Shown: piece after piece, positions 1 to 6,264 of the stretch
Layout of the letters: each line of letters begins with the position of its first letter
How positions within the stretch are numbered: the stretch's first letter is position 1
Source: Pseudomonadota bacterium
Lineage (GTDB): Bacteria; Desulfobacterota; BSN033; G020346125
Length of the DNA stretch: 7,259 bases
Assembly: GCA_030673585.1 (NCBI GenBank)
Contig: DAOVIU010000049.1
Span: 1 to 7,259 of the forward strand
Direction: 5' to 3'
Translations under genes and position numbers: made by a program
The notes under the pieces: generated by a model
The model's input: only the letters and a program-made list of their open reading frames with translations
Databases searched by the model: none
What the model was told of the DNA's origin: nothing

Positions 1-1128
1 CCATTGAAGGGCGTTTTCCAATCCGACGGTATCCCCCAGAAACCCGGTTACGGTTACCAGGATATTTCCCACCCCCCAAGCCAGGCCCATCATCATACTG
101 GAGACGAGGGTTCGGCTTTCAGGAGCTATTTCCTGAGCAGCGACGATAATAACCGGGTTTGTTCCCCACATGCAGAGTCCCCCGATGATCAGGAACCCCA
201 ATGAAAGCGTTCCATGGCTTTTGAGAAACAAGAGGAGGACTACTGGGGATAGGAGAAAGGAAGCCAGCATCACCTTCTTCTTTCCCACGTAATCGGACAG
301 GGTTCCACCGATAAACCCACCCAACACCCCTCCGCCGGTATATAGGGATACTGCAAGTCCCGACGTCACCAGGGGAAACCCCTTCCTGATGAGCAAAACG
401 GATAGAAATGTTAGAAAGCTCATGCCGGTCGCGCTCCTGATAACCACGAGAAACCAGAGCAGGGCCAATGATCCCATCTTAGGGAGCAAGTGTGCCCTTA
501 AACTGTAGGCATCGGCAACATTACTTGGCGGTGGCGCGGGTGCGAGTTTAATGAGGAATATGGTGATGATTACGGCGAAAACAACGGTGTAGAGCGTTCC
601 AATCAACCCGAAAATGGAGACCACAACGGTGACAATGAGGGGACCGATGGCCATGCCTATGGTACCCCCGATCATCCAAACGGACATGAAAAAACCCGCC
701 CGCCTGCGGTCGATATCGCCGATCATGGCTGCACTTTGGGGGTGAAGCGCTGAGTGTCCGATCCCTCCCATGATTAAACAGAGGGCGAGAAACCAATACG
801 ATGGGGCAATCCCCAAAAGGCTAATAAATATTCCCATTACGAGAGGGCCGAAAATGACGAAAAGGCCCACTCCGCTGCGGTCCGATACGTATCCCACTGC
901 GGGCTGGGTGAAAAAGGAGGCGAGGGCCCTTATGGTGATAAGGGAACCCGAAAGGGTCAACGAGAGGTTCATTTTTTGCATCAGGAGTGGAATCAAGGGG
1001 AGGAGGAAATTGTTATAGGCGTCGGTGATCAAATGGGCCGAGGTTAGTACTGCCACGGACTTCCAATGAAGTTTCTCTCGGCCTCGCCCGGGAGGGCTTG
1101 AATCAGGACATACTGGCCTCTCTTTCAA
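1..1128 (-). CDS. MFS transporter, fosmidomycin-resistance (Fsr)-like, partial (C-terminus beyond left edge)
   Basis: This is an inner-membrane secondary transporter of the major facilitator superfamily, probably a drug or metabolite exporter. The frame is open from 1128 to the window edge: 376 codons with no stop or frameshift. Full Fsr-type proteins are about 400 residues, so only the end of the last helix should be missing. The product is hydrophobic throughout and consistent with 12 helices. The loop 2-3 signature VGYVSDRSG lies near residues 78-86, and its second-half counterpart GGTLSDYVGKKK near 274-285. The segment GHSALHPQSAAMIGD (about 144-158), followed by a Gly/Met-rich helix, resembles the conserved HP-containing region of Fsr-like proteins. 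A Pro-rich linker (about 197-202) separates the halves. The start is TTG at 1128, because AAGGAG sits 6 bases upstream and in-frame stops lie at 1165-1170. It follows the M20 peptidase gene by 99 bases. The substrate cannot be read from the sequence. Confidence 0.9.
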   Translation of the reverse strand, partial: MKERPVCPDSSPPGRGREKLHWKSVAVLTSAHLITDAYNNFLLPLIPLLMQKMNLSLTLSGSLITIRALASFFTQPAVGYVSDRSGVGLFVIFGPLVMGIFISLLGIAPSYWFLALCLIMGGIGHSALHPQSAAMIGDIDRRRAGFFMSVWMIGGTIGMAIGPLIVTVVVSIFGLIGTLYTVVFAVIITIFLIKLAPAPPPSNVADAYSLRAHLLPKMGSLALLWFLVVIRSATGMSFLTFLSVLLIRKGFPLVTSGLAVSLYTGGGVLGGFIGGTLSDYVGKKKVMLASFLLSPVVLLLFLKSHGTLSLGFLIIGGLCMWGTNPVIIVAAQEIAPESRTLVSSMMMGLAWGVGNILVTVTGFLGDTVGLENALQW

Positions 1129-1134
1129 CGGGCG

Positions 1135-1140
1135 CTCCTT
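1135..1140 (-). promoter_or_regulatory. Ribosome binding site deciding the TTG start of the MFS gene
   Basis: On the minus strand this reads AAGGAG, preceded by another GAGGAG, and lies 6 bases before TTG at 1128. No ATG lies in frame between the upstream stops (1165-1170) and the first transmembrane segment. The only other near candidate is GTG 27 codons in, which would cut into the first helix. The spacing and purine match make TTG the best start. Confidence 0.75.
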
Positions 1141-1163
1141 CTCCTCTTTGAGGTAAATCCCCT

Positions 1164-1222
1164 ATCATATTCCGCCACGAGTTGGACGAAAAGTAGTATT
1201 GGCAGGATGTCTCATGGGCCAA
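1164..1222 (-). promoter_or_regulatory. Possible internal promoter(s) for the MFS gene
   Basis: Within the 99-base gap between the peptidase and MFS genes, the minus strand shows TTGGCC (1217-1222), a 16-base spacer and AATACT (1195-1200). It also shows a separate TATGAT (1164-1169) with a poor -35. Each is only a partial match to sigma-70 consensus. The MFS gene may instead be read from the upstream genes. Confidence 0.25.
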
Positions 1223-1227
1223 CATTA

Positions 1228-2424
1228 TCAAAGGGATGAAAGCCCTTTGGGGTAGTCCTCCTTTGGCGCAAAAGATCGCTGCCATTTCTCGATGAACAGG
1301 GCGAGGATCTTGGACCGCTCGAGGAGGGTGGGGACAATTAATATTTCATCAGGACTATGGGCCCCGGTTCCCTGAGGACCGAGGCCATCGATGGTTGGAG
1401 CATATTGTGAAGCATGGTTGCCGTCGGAACCTCCCCCGGTGGGGATCCCATCAATATCCACGCTCAATTCCCTTCCCGCCTCCTGTACCAAGCGGAGGAG
1501 CTCCAGGCTCCGTTGGGTCTTCAACATGGGGGGGAAGTCAATTCCTCCGGTCAATTCCATACGAATCCCCTCTCGATGGGGGCGACAGATACGGCCAAAT
1601 TCCTCCTGAACCCGATCTATCTGGGTCTGGTCTACCGCGCGGACGTCAATTTCGGCGTAGGCATGCTCGGCGATGACGTTGGAACGGCTCCCTCCCTTGA
1701 TGACTCCCACGTTCACGGTAAGGCCATCTTCGAAATCCGTTAAAGCATGAAGCTCCAGAATCGTACGGGCCAATTCCTCAATGGCACTAATACCCAGTTC
1801 TGGCTGAACTCCCGCATGAGCTGCCTTACCGTGTACGGTAAGGCAATACTTACCAACTCCTTTCCTCTTGATCACCACTTGGCCTTTCGGCCGTGCTGGC
1901 TCGAGAACGCAAACGGTATCCGATGCCTTCGCCTCCCGAACAATATACGGGGTGGAGGTAGGGGAGAGGACCTCCTCGTCGGAATTGAATAGCAGGACCA
2001 GATCGAGGGACCGATAGAGGTCGGGGTCAGCCTCCATGAGGGCTTGCAGGGAGTACAGAAGAACCACAATGCCCCCCTTCATATCGATGATCCCTGGCCC
2101 GTAAGCCTTGTCGCCCTCGATACGAAAGGGACGCCTTTTGGCTTCCCCGTCGGGGAAGACGGTGTCCATATGGCCAATGCAGAGGAGCCTCTTCGCGGAG
2201 GATCCTCCTTTTCGCGCGAGAAGGTGATCCCCGAAATCGGGTTGGGCCAGCCGCTCAACCTCGAAGCCCAGTTCGCGGAGCTTCGGGGCGATGATATCGG
2301 CTACTCTGTCAACCCCAGCCTTTAGGTAGCTCCCCGAATCGATGTTGACGAGCCTTTCCAAGAGATCAAGCATTTCCCCTTCCCTGCTATCGAGGGCTCG
2401 AATGATTTTCCCGGAGTTTGCCAT
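1228..2424 (-). CDS. M20 family zinc metallopeptidase, carboxypeptidase G2/glutamate carboxypeptidase-like
   Basis: This 398-residue protein is predicted to be a di-zinc exopeptidase or amidohydrolase that removes a C-terminal amino acid, or hydrolyses an N-acyl or N-carbamoyl amino acid. Expected M20 catalytic elements are in order: H85-M-D87-T-V-F-P (zinc His and the Asp that orients it), G-P-G-I-I-D114-M-K-G-G (bridging Asp), S-D-E150-E151 (general base and zinc Glu), L-E175-P (zinc ligand position) and G-A-H356-S-P (last zinc His). GKAAHAG at 199-205 marks the dimerisation (lid) domain, about 184-295, with its conserved His203. No signal peptide is visible, so it should be cytoplasmic, unlike secreted CPG2. 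The ATG start has GGGAGG 5 bases upstream. It lies 53 bases after the secretin-fragment gene and precedes the MFS gene. The family call is secure; the exact substrate is not. Confidence 0.93.
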   Translation of the reverse strand: MANSGKIIRALDSREGEMLDLLERLVNIDSGSYLKAGVDRVADIIAPKLRELGFEVERLAQPDFGDHLLARKGGSSAKRLLCIGHMDTVFPDGEAKRRPFRIEGDKAYGPGIIDMKGGIVVLLYSLQALMEADPDLYRSLDLVLLFNSDEEVLSPTSTPYIVREAKASDTVCVLEPARPKGQVVIKRKGVGKYCLTVHGKAAHAGVQPELGISAIEELARTILELHALTDFEDGLTVNVGVIKGGSRSNVIAEHAYAEIDVRAVDQTQIDRVQEEFGRICRPHREGIRMELTGGIDFPPMLKTQRSLELLRLVQEAGRELSVDIDGIPTGGGSDGNHASQYAPTIDGLGPQGTGAHSPDEILIVPTLLERSKILALFIEKWQRSFAPKEDYPKGLSSL

Positions 2425-2477
2425 GCGTTCCTCCCATCCGTTTTCGATATTTTTCCCTTTCAGGTCCCGGAGATGGA

Positions 2478-3026
2478 TTAGCGGAAAAGTTCCCGTATCT
2501 CCTCAATGTTTTTGGAGATATCCCTGACGATTAACGTATTCGTCCTCTCATCCACGCTGACGGTACCACGCTCGCTGAGGAAATTCTTTACCACCGGACC
2601 CATGTCCCGTGCACTGGCGTATTTTAAATGGATCATCTCGGTTATCAGATCCCCTAATTTTTCCTGGGCCCTTTTCGAGGCCAGTTCGTCTTCACTTTCC
2701 CGCCTGAGCTTTTCAAGGGGCGCAATTCGGATCACATTTCCGACCCTAACCATGCCGAGCGATTGAGATTGCAGGATAACCTCAAGGGCCTGGTCCCAGG
2801 GGACTTCGAGAAGCCTTATCGTAACCCTTCCCCGTACATCGTCTCCCACCACGATATTCAACCCGGAAACCTCAGCGATCAGCGTAAGGATATTTCTTGT
2901 ATCCGCATCCACGAAGTCTAAGGATATCTTACGTCCGGTGTATTGCCTTAGCGGTTGAACTGGGGGGACTAATGCGGGCACTGCAAGGAAAAAAGTAAGG
3001 AACATCGGTAAAAGTAGTCTCTTCAT
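2478..3026 (-). CDS. Secreted STN/secretin_N (N0-N1) domain protein, PilQ-like but without the secretin channel domain
   Basis: This 182-residue protein has an N-terminal signal-like segment: K2-R3, then a hydrophobic stretch to about residue 20. Residues 33-103 match the STN/N0 fold of PilQ secretins, including ISLDFVDADTRNILTLIAEV and VPWDQALEVIL, ending in GNVIRIAPLEKL. A charged linker (about 104-127) leads into a secretin_N (N1) domain, about 128-178, with IHLKYASARDMGPVVKNFL and the typical DERTNTLIVRD. The stop falls where PilQ would continue into the membrane-spanning secretin domain. AMIN domains are also absent. Neither other forward frame after the stop restores secretin sequence, so this is not a simple recent frameshift. 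It should be a small periplasmic protein, perhaps linked to type IV pilus or type II secretion machinery. The ATG at 3026 has no clear Shine-Dalgarno sequence; the upstream frame closes at a TAG without another start. A decayed secretin remnant is the alternative. Confidence 0.85.
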   Translation of the reverse strand: MKRLLLPMFLTFFLAVPALVPPVQPLRQYTGRKISLDFVDADTRNILTLIAEVSGLNIVVGDDVRGRVTIRLLEVPWDQALEVILQSQSLGMVRVGNVIRIAPLEKLRRESEDELASKRAQEKLGDLITEMIHLKYASARDMGPVVKNFLSERGTVSVDERTNTLIVRDISKNIEEIRELFR

Positions 3027-3148
3027 AGGCCGGCGAATTAGATACTAAGGGGCAGGATGGTTTCCCGTGGGTTTTCCTCAGGAAGAAAACGCAGAACTAC
3101 CCTTAAAGGGGATCTGCTTCAGCGATATCGGGAATTGAGGAGACCGCC
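3027..3148. other. Intergenic gap between DJ-1 and secretin-fragment genes
   Basis: This 122-base gap holds no ORF of note. The minus strand can form GTTTTC-TTCCTGAG-GAAAAC (3074-3093), a 6-bp stem without a following T-tract, so it is not a convincing terminator. No strong promoter was found, so the secretin-fragment gene may be cotranscribed with the DJ-1 gene. Confidence 0.4.
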
Positions 3149-3703
3149 TTAGTCCTTCATCAGCAGGGCCTCTTTCAACTCCTCGGCCTTTGCCGTCCCG
3201 CAGAGTGCTTCAACCAGCTTCACGGCGAATTCCATGGCCGTGCCGGGCCCTCGGCTGGTGATGATGTGGCCGTCCTGGACAACCCTCTGTTCCTGGTAGT
3301 TTACCTTCTCGAGGGCAGTTTGGTCCCTCCGTGTGGGATGACTCGTCGCCTTTTTCCCCTCCAGAAGACCATATGCGGCCAACAGGCTAGGGGCAGAACA
3401 GATGGCGGTTACCCATTTTTGCCTCTCATTCATCCCCCGGAGGATTGCCTCAACCCGAGGGTCCCCCTTCAGGTTTTCAATCCCCTCTCCCCCTCCCAGC
3501 AGGACGACCATATCGAACGCCTCATCCTTGACCTCTTCCAGCGATGTATCCGGGATAAGCCTCACCTTTCGGGAGGCGGTGACGGGTTTACCGGTGAGCC
3601 CCGCACTGACCACCTCCACCTCAGCACGCCTGAGGACATCGATGATGGTGACCGCCTCGATCTCCTCAACACCATCCGCTATGGGAACCAATACCCTTGC
3701 CAT
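3149..3703 (-). CDS. DJ-1/PfpI (YajL-type) family protein
   Basis: This 184-residue cytoplasmic protein belongs to the class I glutamine amidotransferase-like DJ-1/ThiJ/PfpI superfamily. Family members act as redox-sensing chaperones, or as glyoxalases/deglycases on glyoxal-type adducts. It is close to the usual 180-190 residues and appears intact. Key features are ADGVEEIE (9-16) with Glu16 at the place of DJ-1 Glu18; VLLGGGEG (67-74); the nucleophile elbow AIC102SAPSLLAAYGLL (100-114); S-H122-P after the next strand; and TSRGPGTAMEFAVKLVEAL (149-167), a hallmark of the DJ-1 subgroup rather than PfpI protease. The ATG has GGGGGAG (3710-3716) 6 bases upstream. It is the first gene of the minus-strand group and is transcribed divergently from the substrate-binding protein gene. 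The precise activity is uncertain. Confidence 0.93.
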   Translation of the reverse strand: MARVLVPIADGVEEIEAVTIIDVLRRAEVEVVSAGLTGKPVTASRKVRLIPDTSLEEVKDEAFDMVVLLGGGEGIENLKGDPRVEAILRGMNERQKWVTAICSAPSLLAAYGLLEGKKATSHPTRRDQTALEKVNYQEQRVVQDGHIITSRGPGTAMEFAVKLVEALCGTAKAEELKEALLMKD

Positions 3704-3738
3704 ACATCACTCCCCCTAGTAAGATCGACTTAAGATCT

Positions 3739-3756
3739 AATCCCGTGCGCGGGATT
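3739..3756 (-). promoter_or_regulatory. GC-rich hairpin in the 5' UTR of the DJ-1 gene
   Basis: An inverted repeat AATCCCG-TGCG-CGGGATT gives a perfect 7-bp stem with a 4-base loop. It lies a few bases downstream of the expected transcription start for the predicted minus-strand promoter and about 35 bases before the DJ-1 start codon. On the minus strand an overlapping GGGA-AAA-TCCC pairing (3751-3761) would compete with it. It may stabilise the mRNA 5' end or be a DNA-binding site. The function is inferred. Confidence 0.45.
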
Positions 3757-3766
3757 TTCCCTCATA

Positions 3767-3795
3767 AAGATACCCATTTCTCCAGTGGTGGTCAA
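3767..3795 (-). promoter_or_regulatory. Predicted sigma-70-type promoter for the DJ-1 gene and downstream genes
   Basis: On the minus strand the -35 is TTGACC (3790-3795) and the -10 is TATCTT (3767-3772), separated by exactly 17 bases. Five of six and four of six bases match consensus. Transcription would start near 3760, giving a leader of roughly 57 bases. Confidence 0.5.
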
Positions 3796-3823
3796 CGGGT
3801 ACGGGTGTTGAAGTTACTTTTTG

Positions 3824-3852
3824 TTGACAAGAGCCCAAAATTGAGTTAATTA
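3824..3852 (+). promoter_or_regulatory. Predicted promoter for the substrate-binding protein gene
   Basis: A perfect TTGACA -35 lies at 3824-3829. The bases at normal spacing are AT-rich but match the -10 poorly: TTAATT after 16 bases or TAATTA after 17. A second possible -10, TATAAA (3897-3902), has only TTGCAA 15 bases upstream. The start point is therefore uncertain, and an activator-dependent promoter is possible. Confidence 0.4.
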
Positions 3853-3915
3853 GGAAAATGCAACTGTCGCTGATGTTGCAACCACGGGGATAATCTTATA
3901 AAGGAAAGGGGGTGA

Positions 3916-4047
3916 ATGAGAAGAAATAGGGGAAACTATGGACGTGAATTAACGAAAGGAGGTCAACATGAAGAGGATTTTCTCGATAGCGATTGTACTT
4001 ATGTTTGCCCTAGCCCTAGCCTCGGGAGCCTTTGCACAAGAGGTTAG
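3916..4047 (+). other. Possible leader ORF(s) ahead of the substrate-binding protein gene
   Basis: An ATG at 3916, preceded by AAAGGGGGTGA, opens 43 codons in another frame that overlap the first 80 bases of the binding-protein gene. Inside it, a second ATG at 3938 after AGGGGAAACT encodes only four residues (MDVN) and stops at 3952, just before the main ribosome binding site. Neither resembles a known protein. They could be chance or could affect translation. Confidence 0.15.
3955..3963 (+). promoter_or_regulatory. Near-perfect Shine-Dalgarno for the substrate-binding protein gene
   Basis: AAAGGAGGT is fully complementary to the usual 16S rRNA 3' end and sits 4 bases before the ATG at 3968. 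This fixes the start and suggests strong translation, as expected for an abundant periplasmic binding protein. Confidence 0.8.
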
Positions 4048-5191
4048 GGTGGGGACGCTTCTCTCCCACACGGGGCCACTCAAGGAGTTCGGTCCCAATC
4101 TGAAAAATGGCTGTGTGCTTGCCGCGAAACAGATCAGGAAGGCAGGGCTGAATCTCAAGTTGATCCACGAAGATAGCGAAACCTCCGCTATACCAGCTAC
4201 CAACGCGGCCAAGAAATTGGTCGAGGTGGACAGGGTCGATGCCATCGTGGGTGCCCTTGCAAGTGGAGTCACCGTGCCGGTGGCCGAATCGGTGACCTGT
4301 CCCAGTGGGGTTGTATTCATCTCCCCTGCTTCCACTTCCCCCCTCATCACGGTTCTGCCCGCTGATAAGGGGGTCGATATGCTCTTCCGGACCTGCCCCT
4401 CAGACGCCCTTCAAGGGGTCATCGCGGGACAATTGGCCGTCAGCTTCAGCAAATTGGCTTCGGTCCTTTATGTCAACAACCCTTACGGCCAGGGGCTCGC
4501 GGAGCAGTTTAAGAGGTCCTACGAGAAACGGCGGGGCAAGGTACTGGCCATGGTGCCCCATGACGAGAAGGCCGGGGAGTCCTACACGGCGGAGTTGAGG
4601 AAGGCCCTTGCGGGAAAGCCCGATGTTATCGGCGCCTTCAGCTACCCAGAACATGCCAAGGTGTATATCAAGGAAGCCTTCGAGTTCTTCAAATTCAAGA
4701 ACTTCCTCTTCTGCGATGGCACCAAATCCTATGATATCGTCAAGGCCGTCGGCCCCCAGGTAGTCGAGGGAAGATGGGGGACGGCCCCTGGCGCGGCATT
4801 GACCAAAACTTATGTCACTTTCAACGCCGATTATCGAGAGGAGTACGGGATCCTGCCTCCCCTGCCCTTCATCACCAACGCCTATGATGCCACGGCGGTG
4901 ATCGGCCTTGCCGCCTATGCGGCCAAGGCGAAGGGCGAATACGTCAACTCCAAAACTATCAGGAATAATCTCCGTAAGGTAGCCAATCCCCCGGGAGTGG
5001 TCGTCGGACCCGGGGAGTTCAAGAAGGCCTTTGAGTTGCTGGATAAGGGGAAGGAAATCAACTACGAAGGCGCTGCTGGATCCGTGGATTTCGACGCTAG
5101 CGGCGACGTGAAGACGCCCATTGAAGTCTGGAGATACCGAAAGGGCGATATGGTAACCGTCCGCATCGAGGTGGATATTCCGCGGATATGA
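3968..5191 (+). CDS. livK: Periplasmic branched-chain amino acid-type ABC transporter substrate-binding protein (LivK-like)
   Basis: This 407-residue periplasmic protein of the Peripla_BP_6 (LivJ/LivK) family captures the transported ligand and delivers it to LivH/LivM. It begins with a clear signal peptide: K2-R3, a hydrophobic core, and AFA at 21-23 with cleavage before Q24. The mature protein starts EVRVGTLLSHTGPLKEFG (25-42), the usual first strand and GP-containing loop. Further family features are the ISPASTSP segment (118-125), which usually forms part of the ligand site; NNPYGQGLAEQFK (170-182); FITNAYDATAV (301-311); and the near-C-terminal YEGAAGSVDFDASGD (366-380). Length is normal for the family. 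It has its own promoter region and very strong ribosome binding site, and is followed by a terminator. It converges on the livM end of the permease operon, unusual for a liv cluster. The ligand is inferred; members also bind amides, urea or aromatic compounds. Confidence 0.93.
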   Translation: MKRIFSIAIVLMFALALASGAFAQEVRVGTLLSHTGPLKEFGPNLKNGCVLAAKQIRKAGLNLKLIHEDSETSAIPATNAAKKLVEVDRVDAIVGALASGVTVPVAESVTCPSGVVFISPASTSPLITVLPADKGVDMLFRTCPSDALQGVIAGQLAVSFSKLASVLYVNNPYGQGLAEQFKRSYEKRRGKVLAMVPHDEKAGESYTAELRKALAGKPDVIGAFSYPEHAKVYIKEAFEFFKFKNFLFCDGTKSYDIVKAVGPQVVEGRWGTAPGAALTKTYVTFNADYREEYGILPPLPFITNAYDATAVIGLAAYAAKAKGEYVNSKTIRNNLRKVANPPGVVVGPGEFKKAFELLDKGKEINYEGAAGSVDFDASGDVKTPIEVWRYRKGDMVTVRIEVDIPRI

Positions 5192-5215
5192 GGTGAATGA
5201 AAACCGGATCAACAA

Positions 5216-5251
5216 GGGGGATCCCGCCATGGCGAGATCCCCCTCTTTTTT
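5216..5251 (+). terminator. Strong Rho-independent terminator for the substrate-binding protein gene
   Basis: The stem GGGGGATC (5216-5223)/GATCCCCC (5236-5243) continues past one C-A mismatch into CGCC/GGCG. It is followed by TC and six T residues to 5251. It begins 24 bases after the stop codon. On the opposite strand the T-tract is weak, so its main direction is plus. Confidence 0.92.
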
Positions 5252-5260
5252 GTTGATAAT

Positions 5261-5277
5261 GCGGCTAGCGAAGCCGC
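5261..5277 (-). terminator. Hairpin just after livM, possible 3' end element of the livFHM transcript
   Basis: Read on the minus strand, GCGGCT-TCGCT-AGCCGC forms a 6-bp GC-rich stem with a 5-base loop, 3 bases after the livM stop codon. The following bases (ATTATC) lack a good T-tract, so it may be an mRNA-stabilising hairpin. It may also act together with the adjacent larger stem at 5208-5257. Confidence 0.45.
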
Positions 5278-5280
5278 CCC

Positions 5281-6264
5281 TCAGTCGATCATCTTGGATA
5301 CCTTTTTCTCCTCCCCCATGAGGCCCTGCGGTCGGTAGATGAGGATGATCTCCAAGAGGATGCCGATAATCAGGAAGCGAATGTAAGGGCCCCTGGCCTT
5401 CAGGGTGTACGGGAGGAAATCGGTCAAGAACTTCGTGCCTATCCAGATTCCCCAAATAACGAAGGCGCCGAGGATGGCCCCCTTGTTGTTGCCACTCCCC
5501 CCCGCCATCAGCATAACCCAGATGATAAAGGTCCCATAGAGGGGAGTAAACACGCTCGGAGAGATAGCCTTGGTGTAATGGGCATAGAGGGCGCCTCCCA
5601 CCCCCATGATCATCGAGCCGAAGATGAGCGATTGCATCTTGAATTTGAAGATATCCTTCCCGCTCATAGCCGAGGAGACCTCATCCTCTCGAATTGCCCG
5701 GAGCACCCGCCCCCAGGGCGATCGAATGACCCTCTCAATAGATAAATAGATGACCACCATGATGGCCAGTACAATTGGTAGATAGATAAAATTATAATAT
5801 CTCGGATCAACCCACCCCTGAGCGACCAACCAGTGAAGGGGTTGGGGGAGCCCCATCAAGCCGCGGGGTCCGTTTGCCAACCAGTGTTCGTTGTTGAAGA
5901 TGAGGCGAAAAGTCTCGGCGATGCCGATGGTGGCGATGGCCAGGTAATCCTCCCGGAGGCGAAGGGTTGGGTATCCGATCAAATAGGCGATGAAACCGCA
6001 CACCAAAGCGGCCCCCAGAACGCCGAAGATGAAGGGAAGATTGAGGCCGAAAATCTGGTGGACATATTGGGCGTACACTCCCGTGGGCATTGGGGTCGTG
6101 ATCATGGCCGAGGTATACGCCCCGATGCAGAAGAAGCCCGCGATCCCGATATTGAAGAGGCCCGTATATCCCCATTGGATATTCAAACCCAGGGCAAATA
6201 CGGCGTAGATCCCCGCCATGATGGCCAGGGAAACCAGATAGGCAATGATCCCACTAATCTCCAT
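5281..6264 (-). CDS. livM: Branched-chain amino acid ABC transporter permease LivM
   Basis: This 327-residue inner-membrane permease forms the translocation channel with LivH. Its many hydrophobic segments span about 5-27, 33-55, 75-97, 107-124, 158-178, 210-229, 242-256, 262-280 and 294-310. Family landmarks include GYTGLFNIGIAGFFCIGAY (32-50), LREDYLAIATIGIAE (103-117) and NGPRGLMGLP (131-140). The EAA-like cytoplasmic loop SPWGRVLRAIREDEVSSAM (182-200) contacts the ATPases. The end, YRPQGLMG (310-317), is typical of LivM. The ATG overlaps the livH stop by one base (TAATG). GGAGGGAGG lies 8 bases upstream, within the livH coding end, so translation is likely coupled. It is the last gene of the minus-strand livF-H-M run and appears full length. 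There is no fused ATPase domain, unlike some LivM-LivG fusions. Confidence 0.95.
   Translation of the reverse strand: MEISGIIAYLVSLAIMAGIYAVFALGLNIQWGYTGLFNIGIAGFFCIGAYTSAMITTPMPTGVYAQYVHQIFGLNLPFIFGVLGAALVCGFIAYLIGYPTLRLREDYLAIATIGIAETFRLIFNNEHWLANGPRGLMGLPQPLHWLVAQGWVDPRYYNFIYLPIVLAIMVVIYLSIERVIRSPWGRVLRAIREDEVSSAMSGKDIFKFKMQSLIFGSMIMGVGGALYAHYTKAISPSVFTPLYGTFIIWVMLMAGGSGNNKGAILGAFVIWGIWIGTKFLTDFLPYTLKARGPYIRFLIIGILLEIILIYRPQGLMGEEKKVSKMID

Noticed and set aside
1231..1249. AAAGGG-N7-CCCTTT hairpin at the end of the M20 gene
   Set aside because: The stem is weak (6 bp, AT-containing), lies mostly inside the coding end and has no T-tract after it, so it is not called a terminator.
1103..1285. 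60-codon minus-strand ORF spanning the M20-MFS gap
   Set aside because: It overlaps the end of the peptidase and the start of the MFS gene out of frame, and shows no family resemblance. The MFS start with its own AAGGAG explains the region better.
2425..2477. Possible frameshifted continuation of the secretin gene
   Set aside because: Other frames after the TAA at 2478 were read and give no secretin-like sequence before the M20 start, so a simple frameshift does not restore the pore domain.
3266..3733. 155-codon plus-strand ORF opposite the DJ-1 gene
   Set aside because: It overlaps a well-supported DJ-1 coding sequence on the other strand. It has no recognisable domain and a composition typical of antisense reading.
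5197..5256. Small ORF with GAGGTGA upstream just after livK
   Set aside because: Its 19 codons are the terminator stem itself, so the sequence is explained by RNA structure rather than coding.
4400..5455. 351-codon minus-strand ORF opposite livK
   Set aside because: It is antisense to livK, crosses the terminator and enters livM in another frame. Its translation is rich in Gly, His, Pro and Arg without any domain pattern, so it is a shadow of the real genes.
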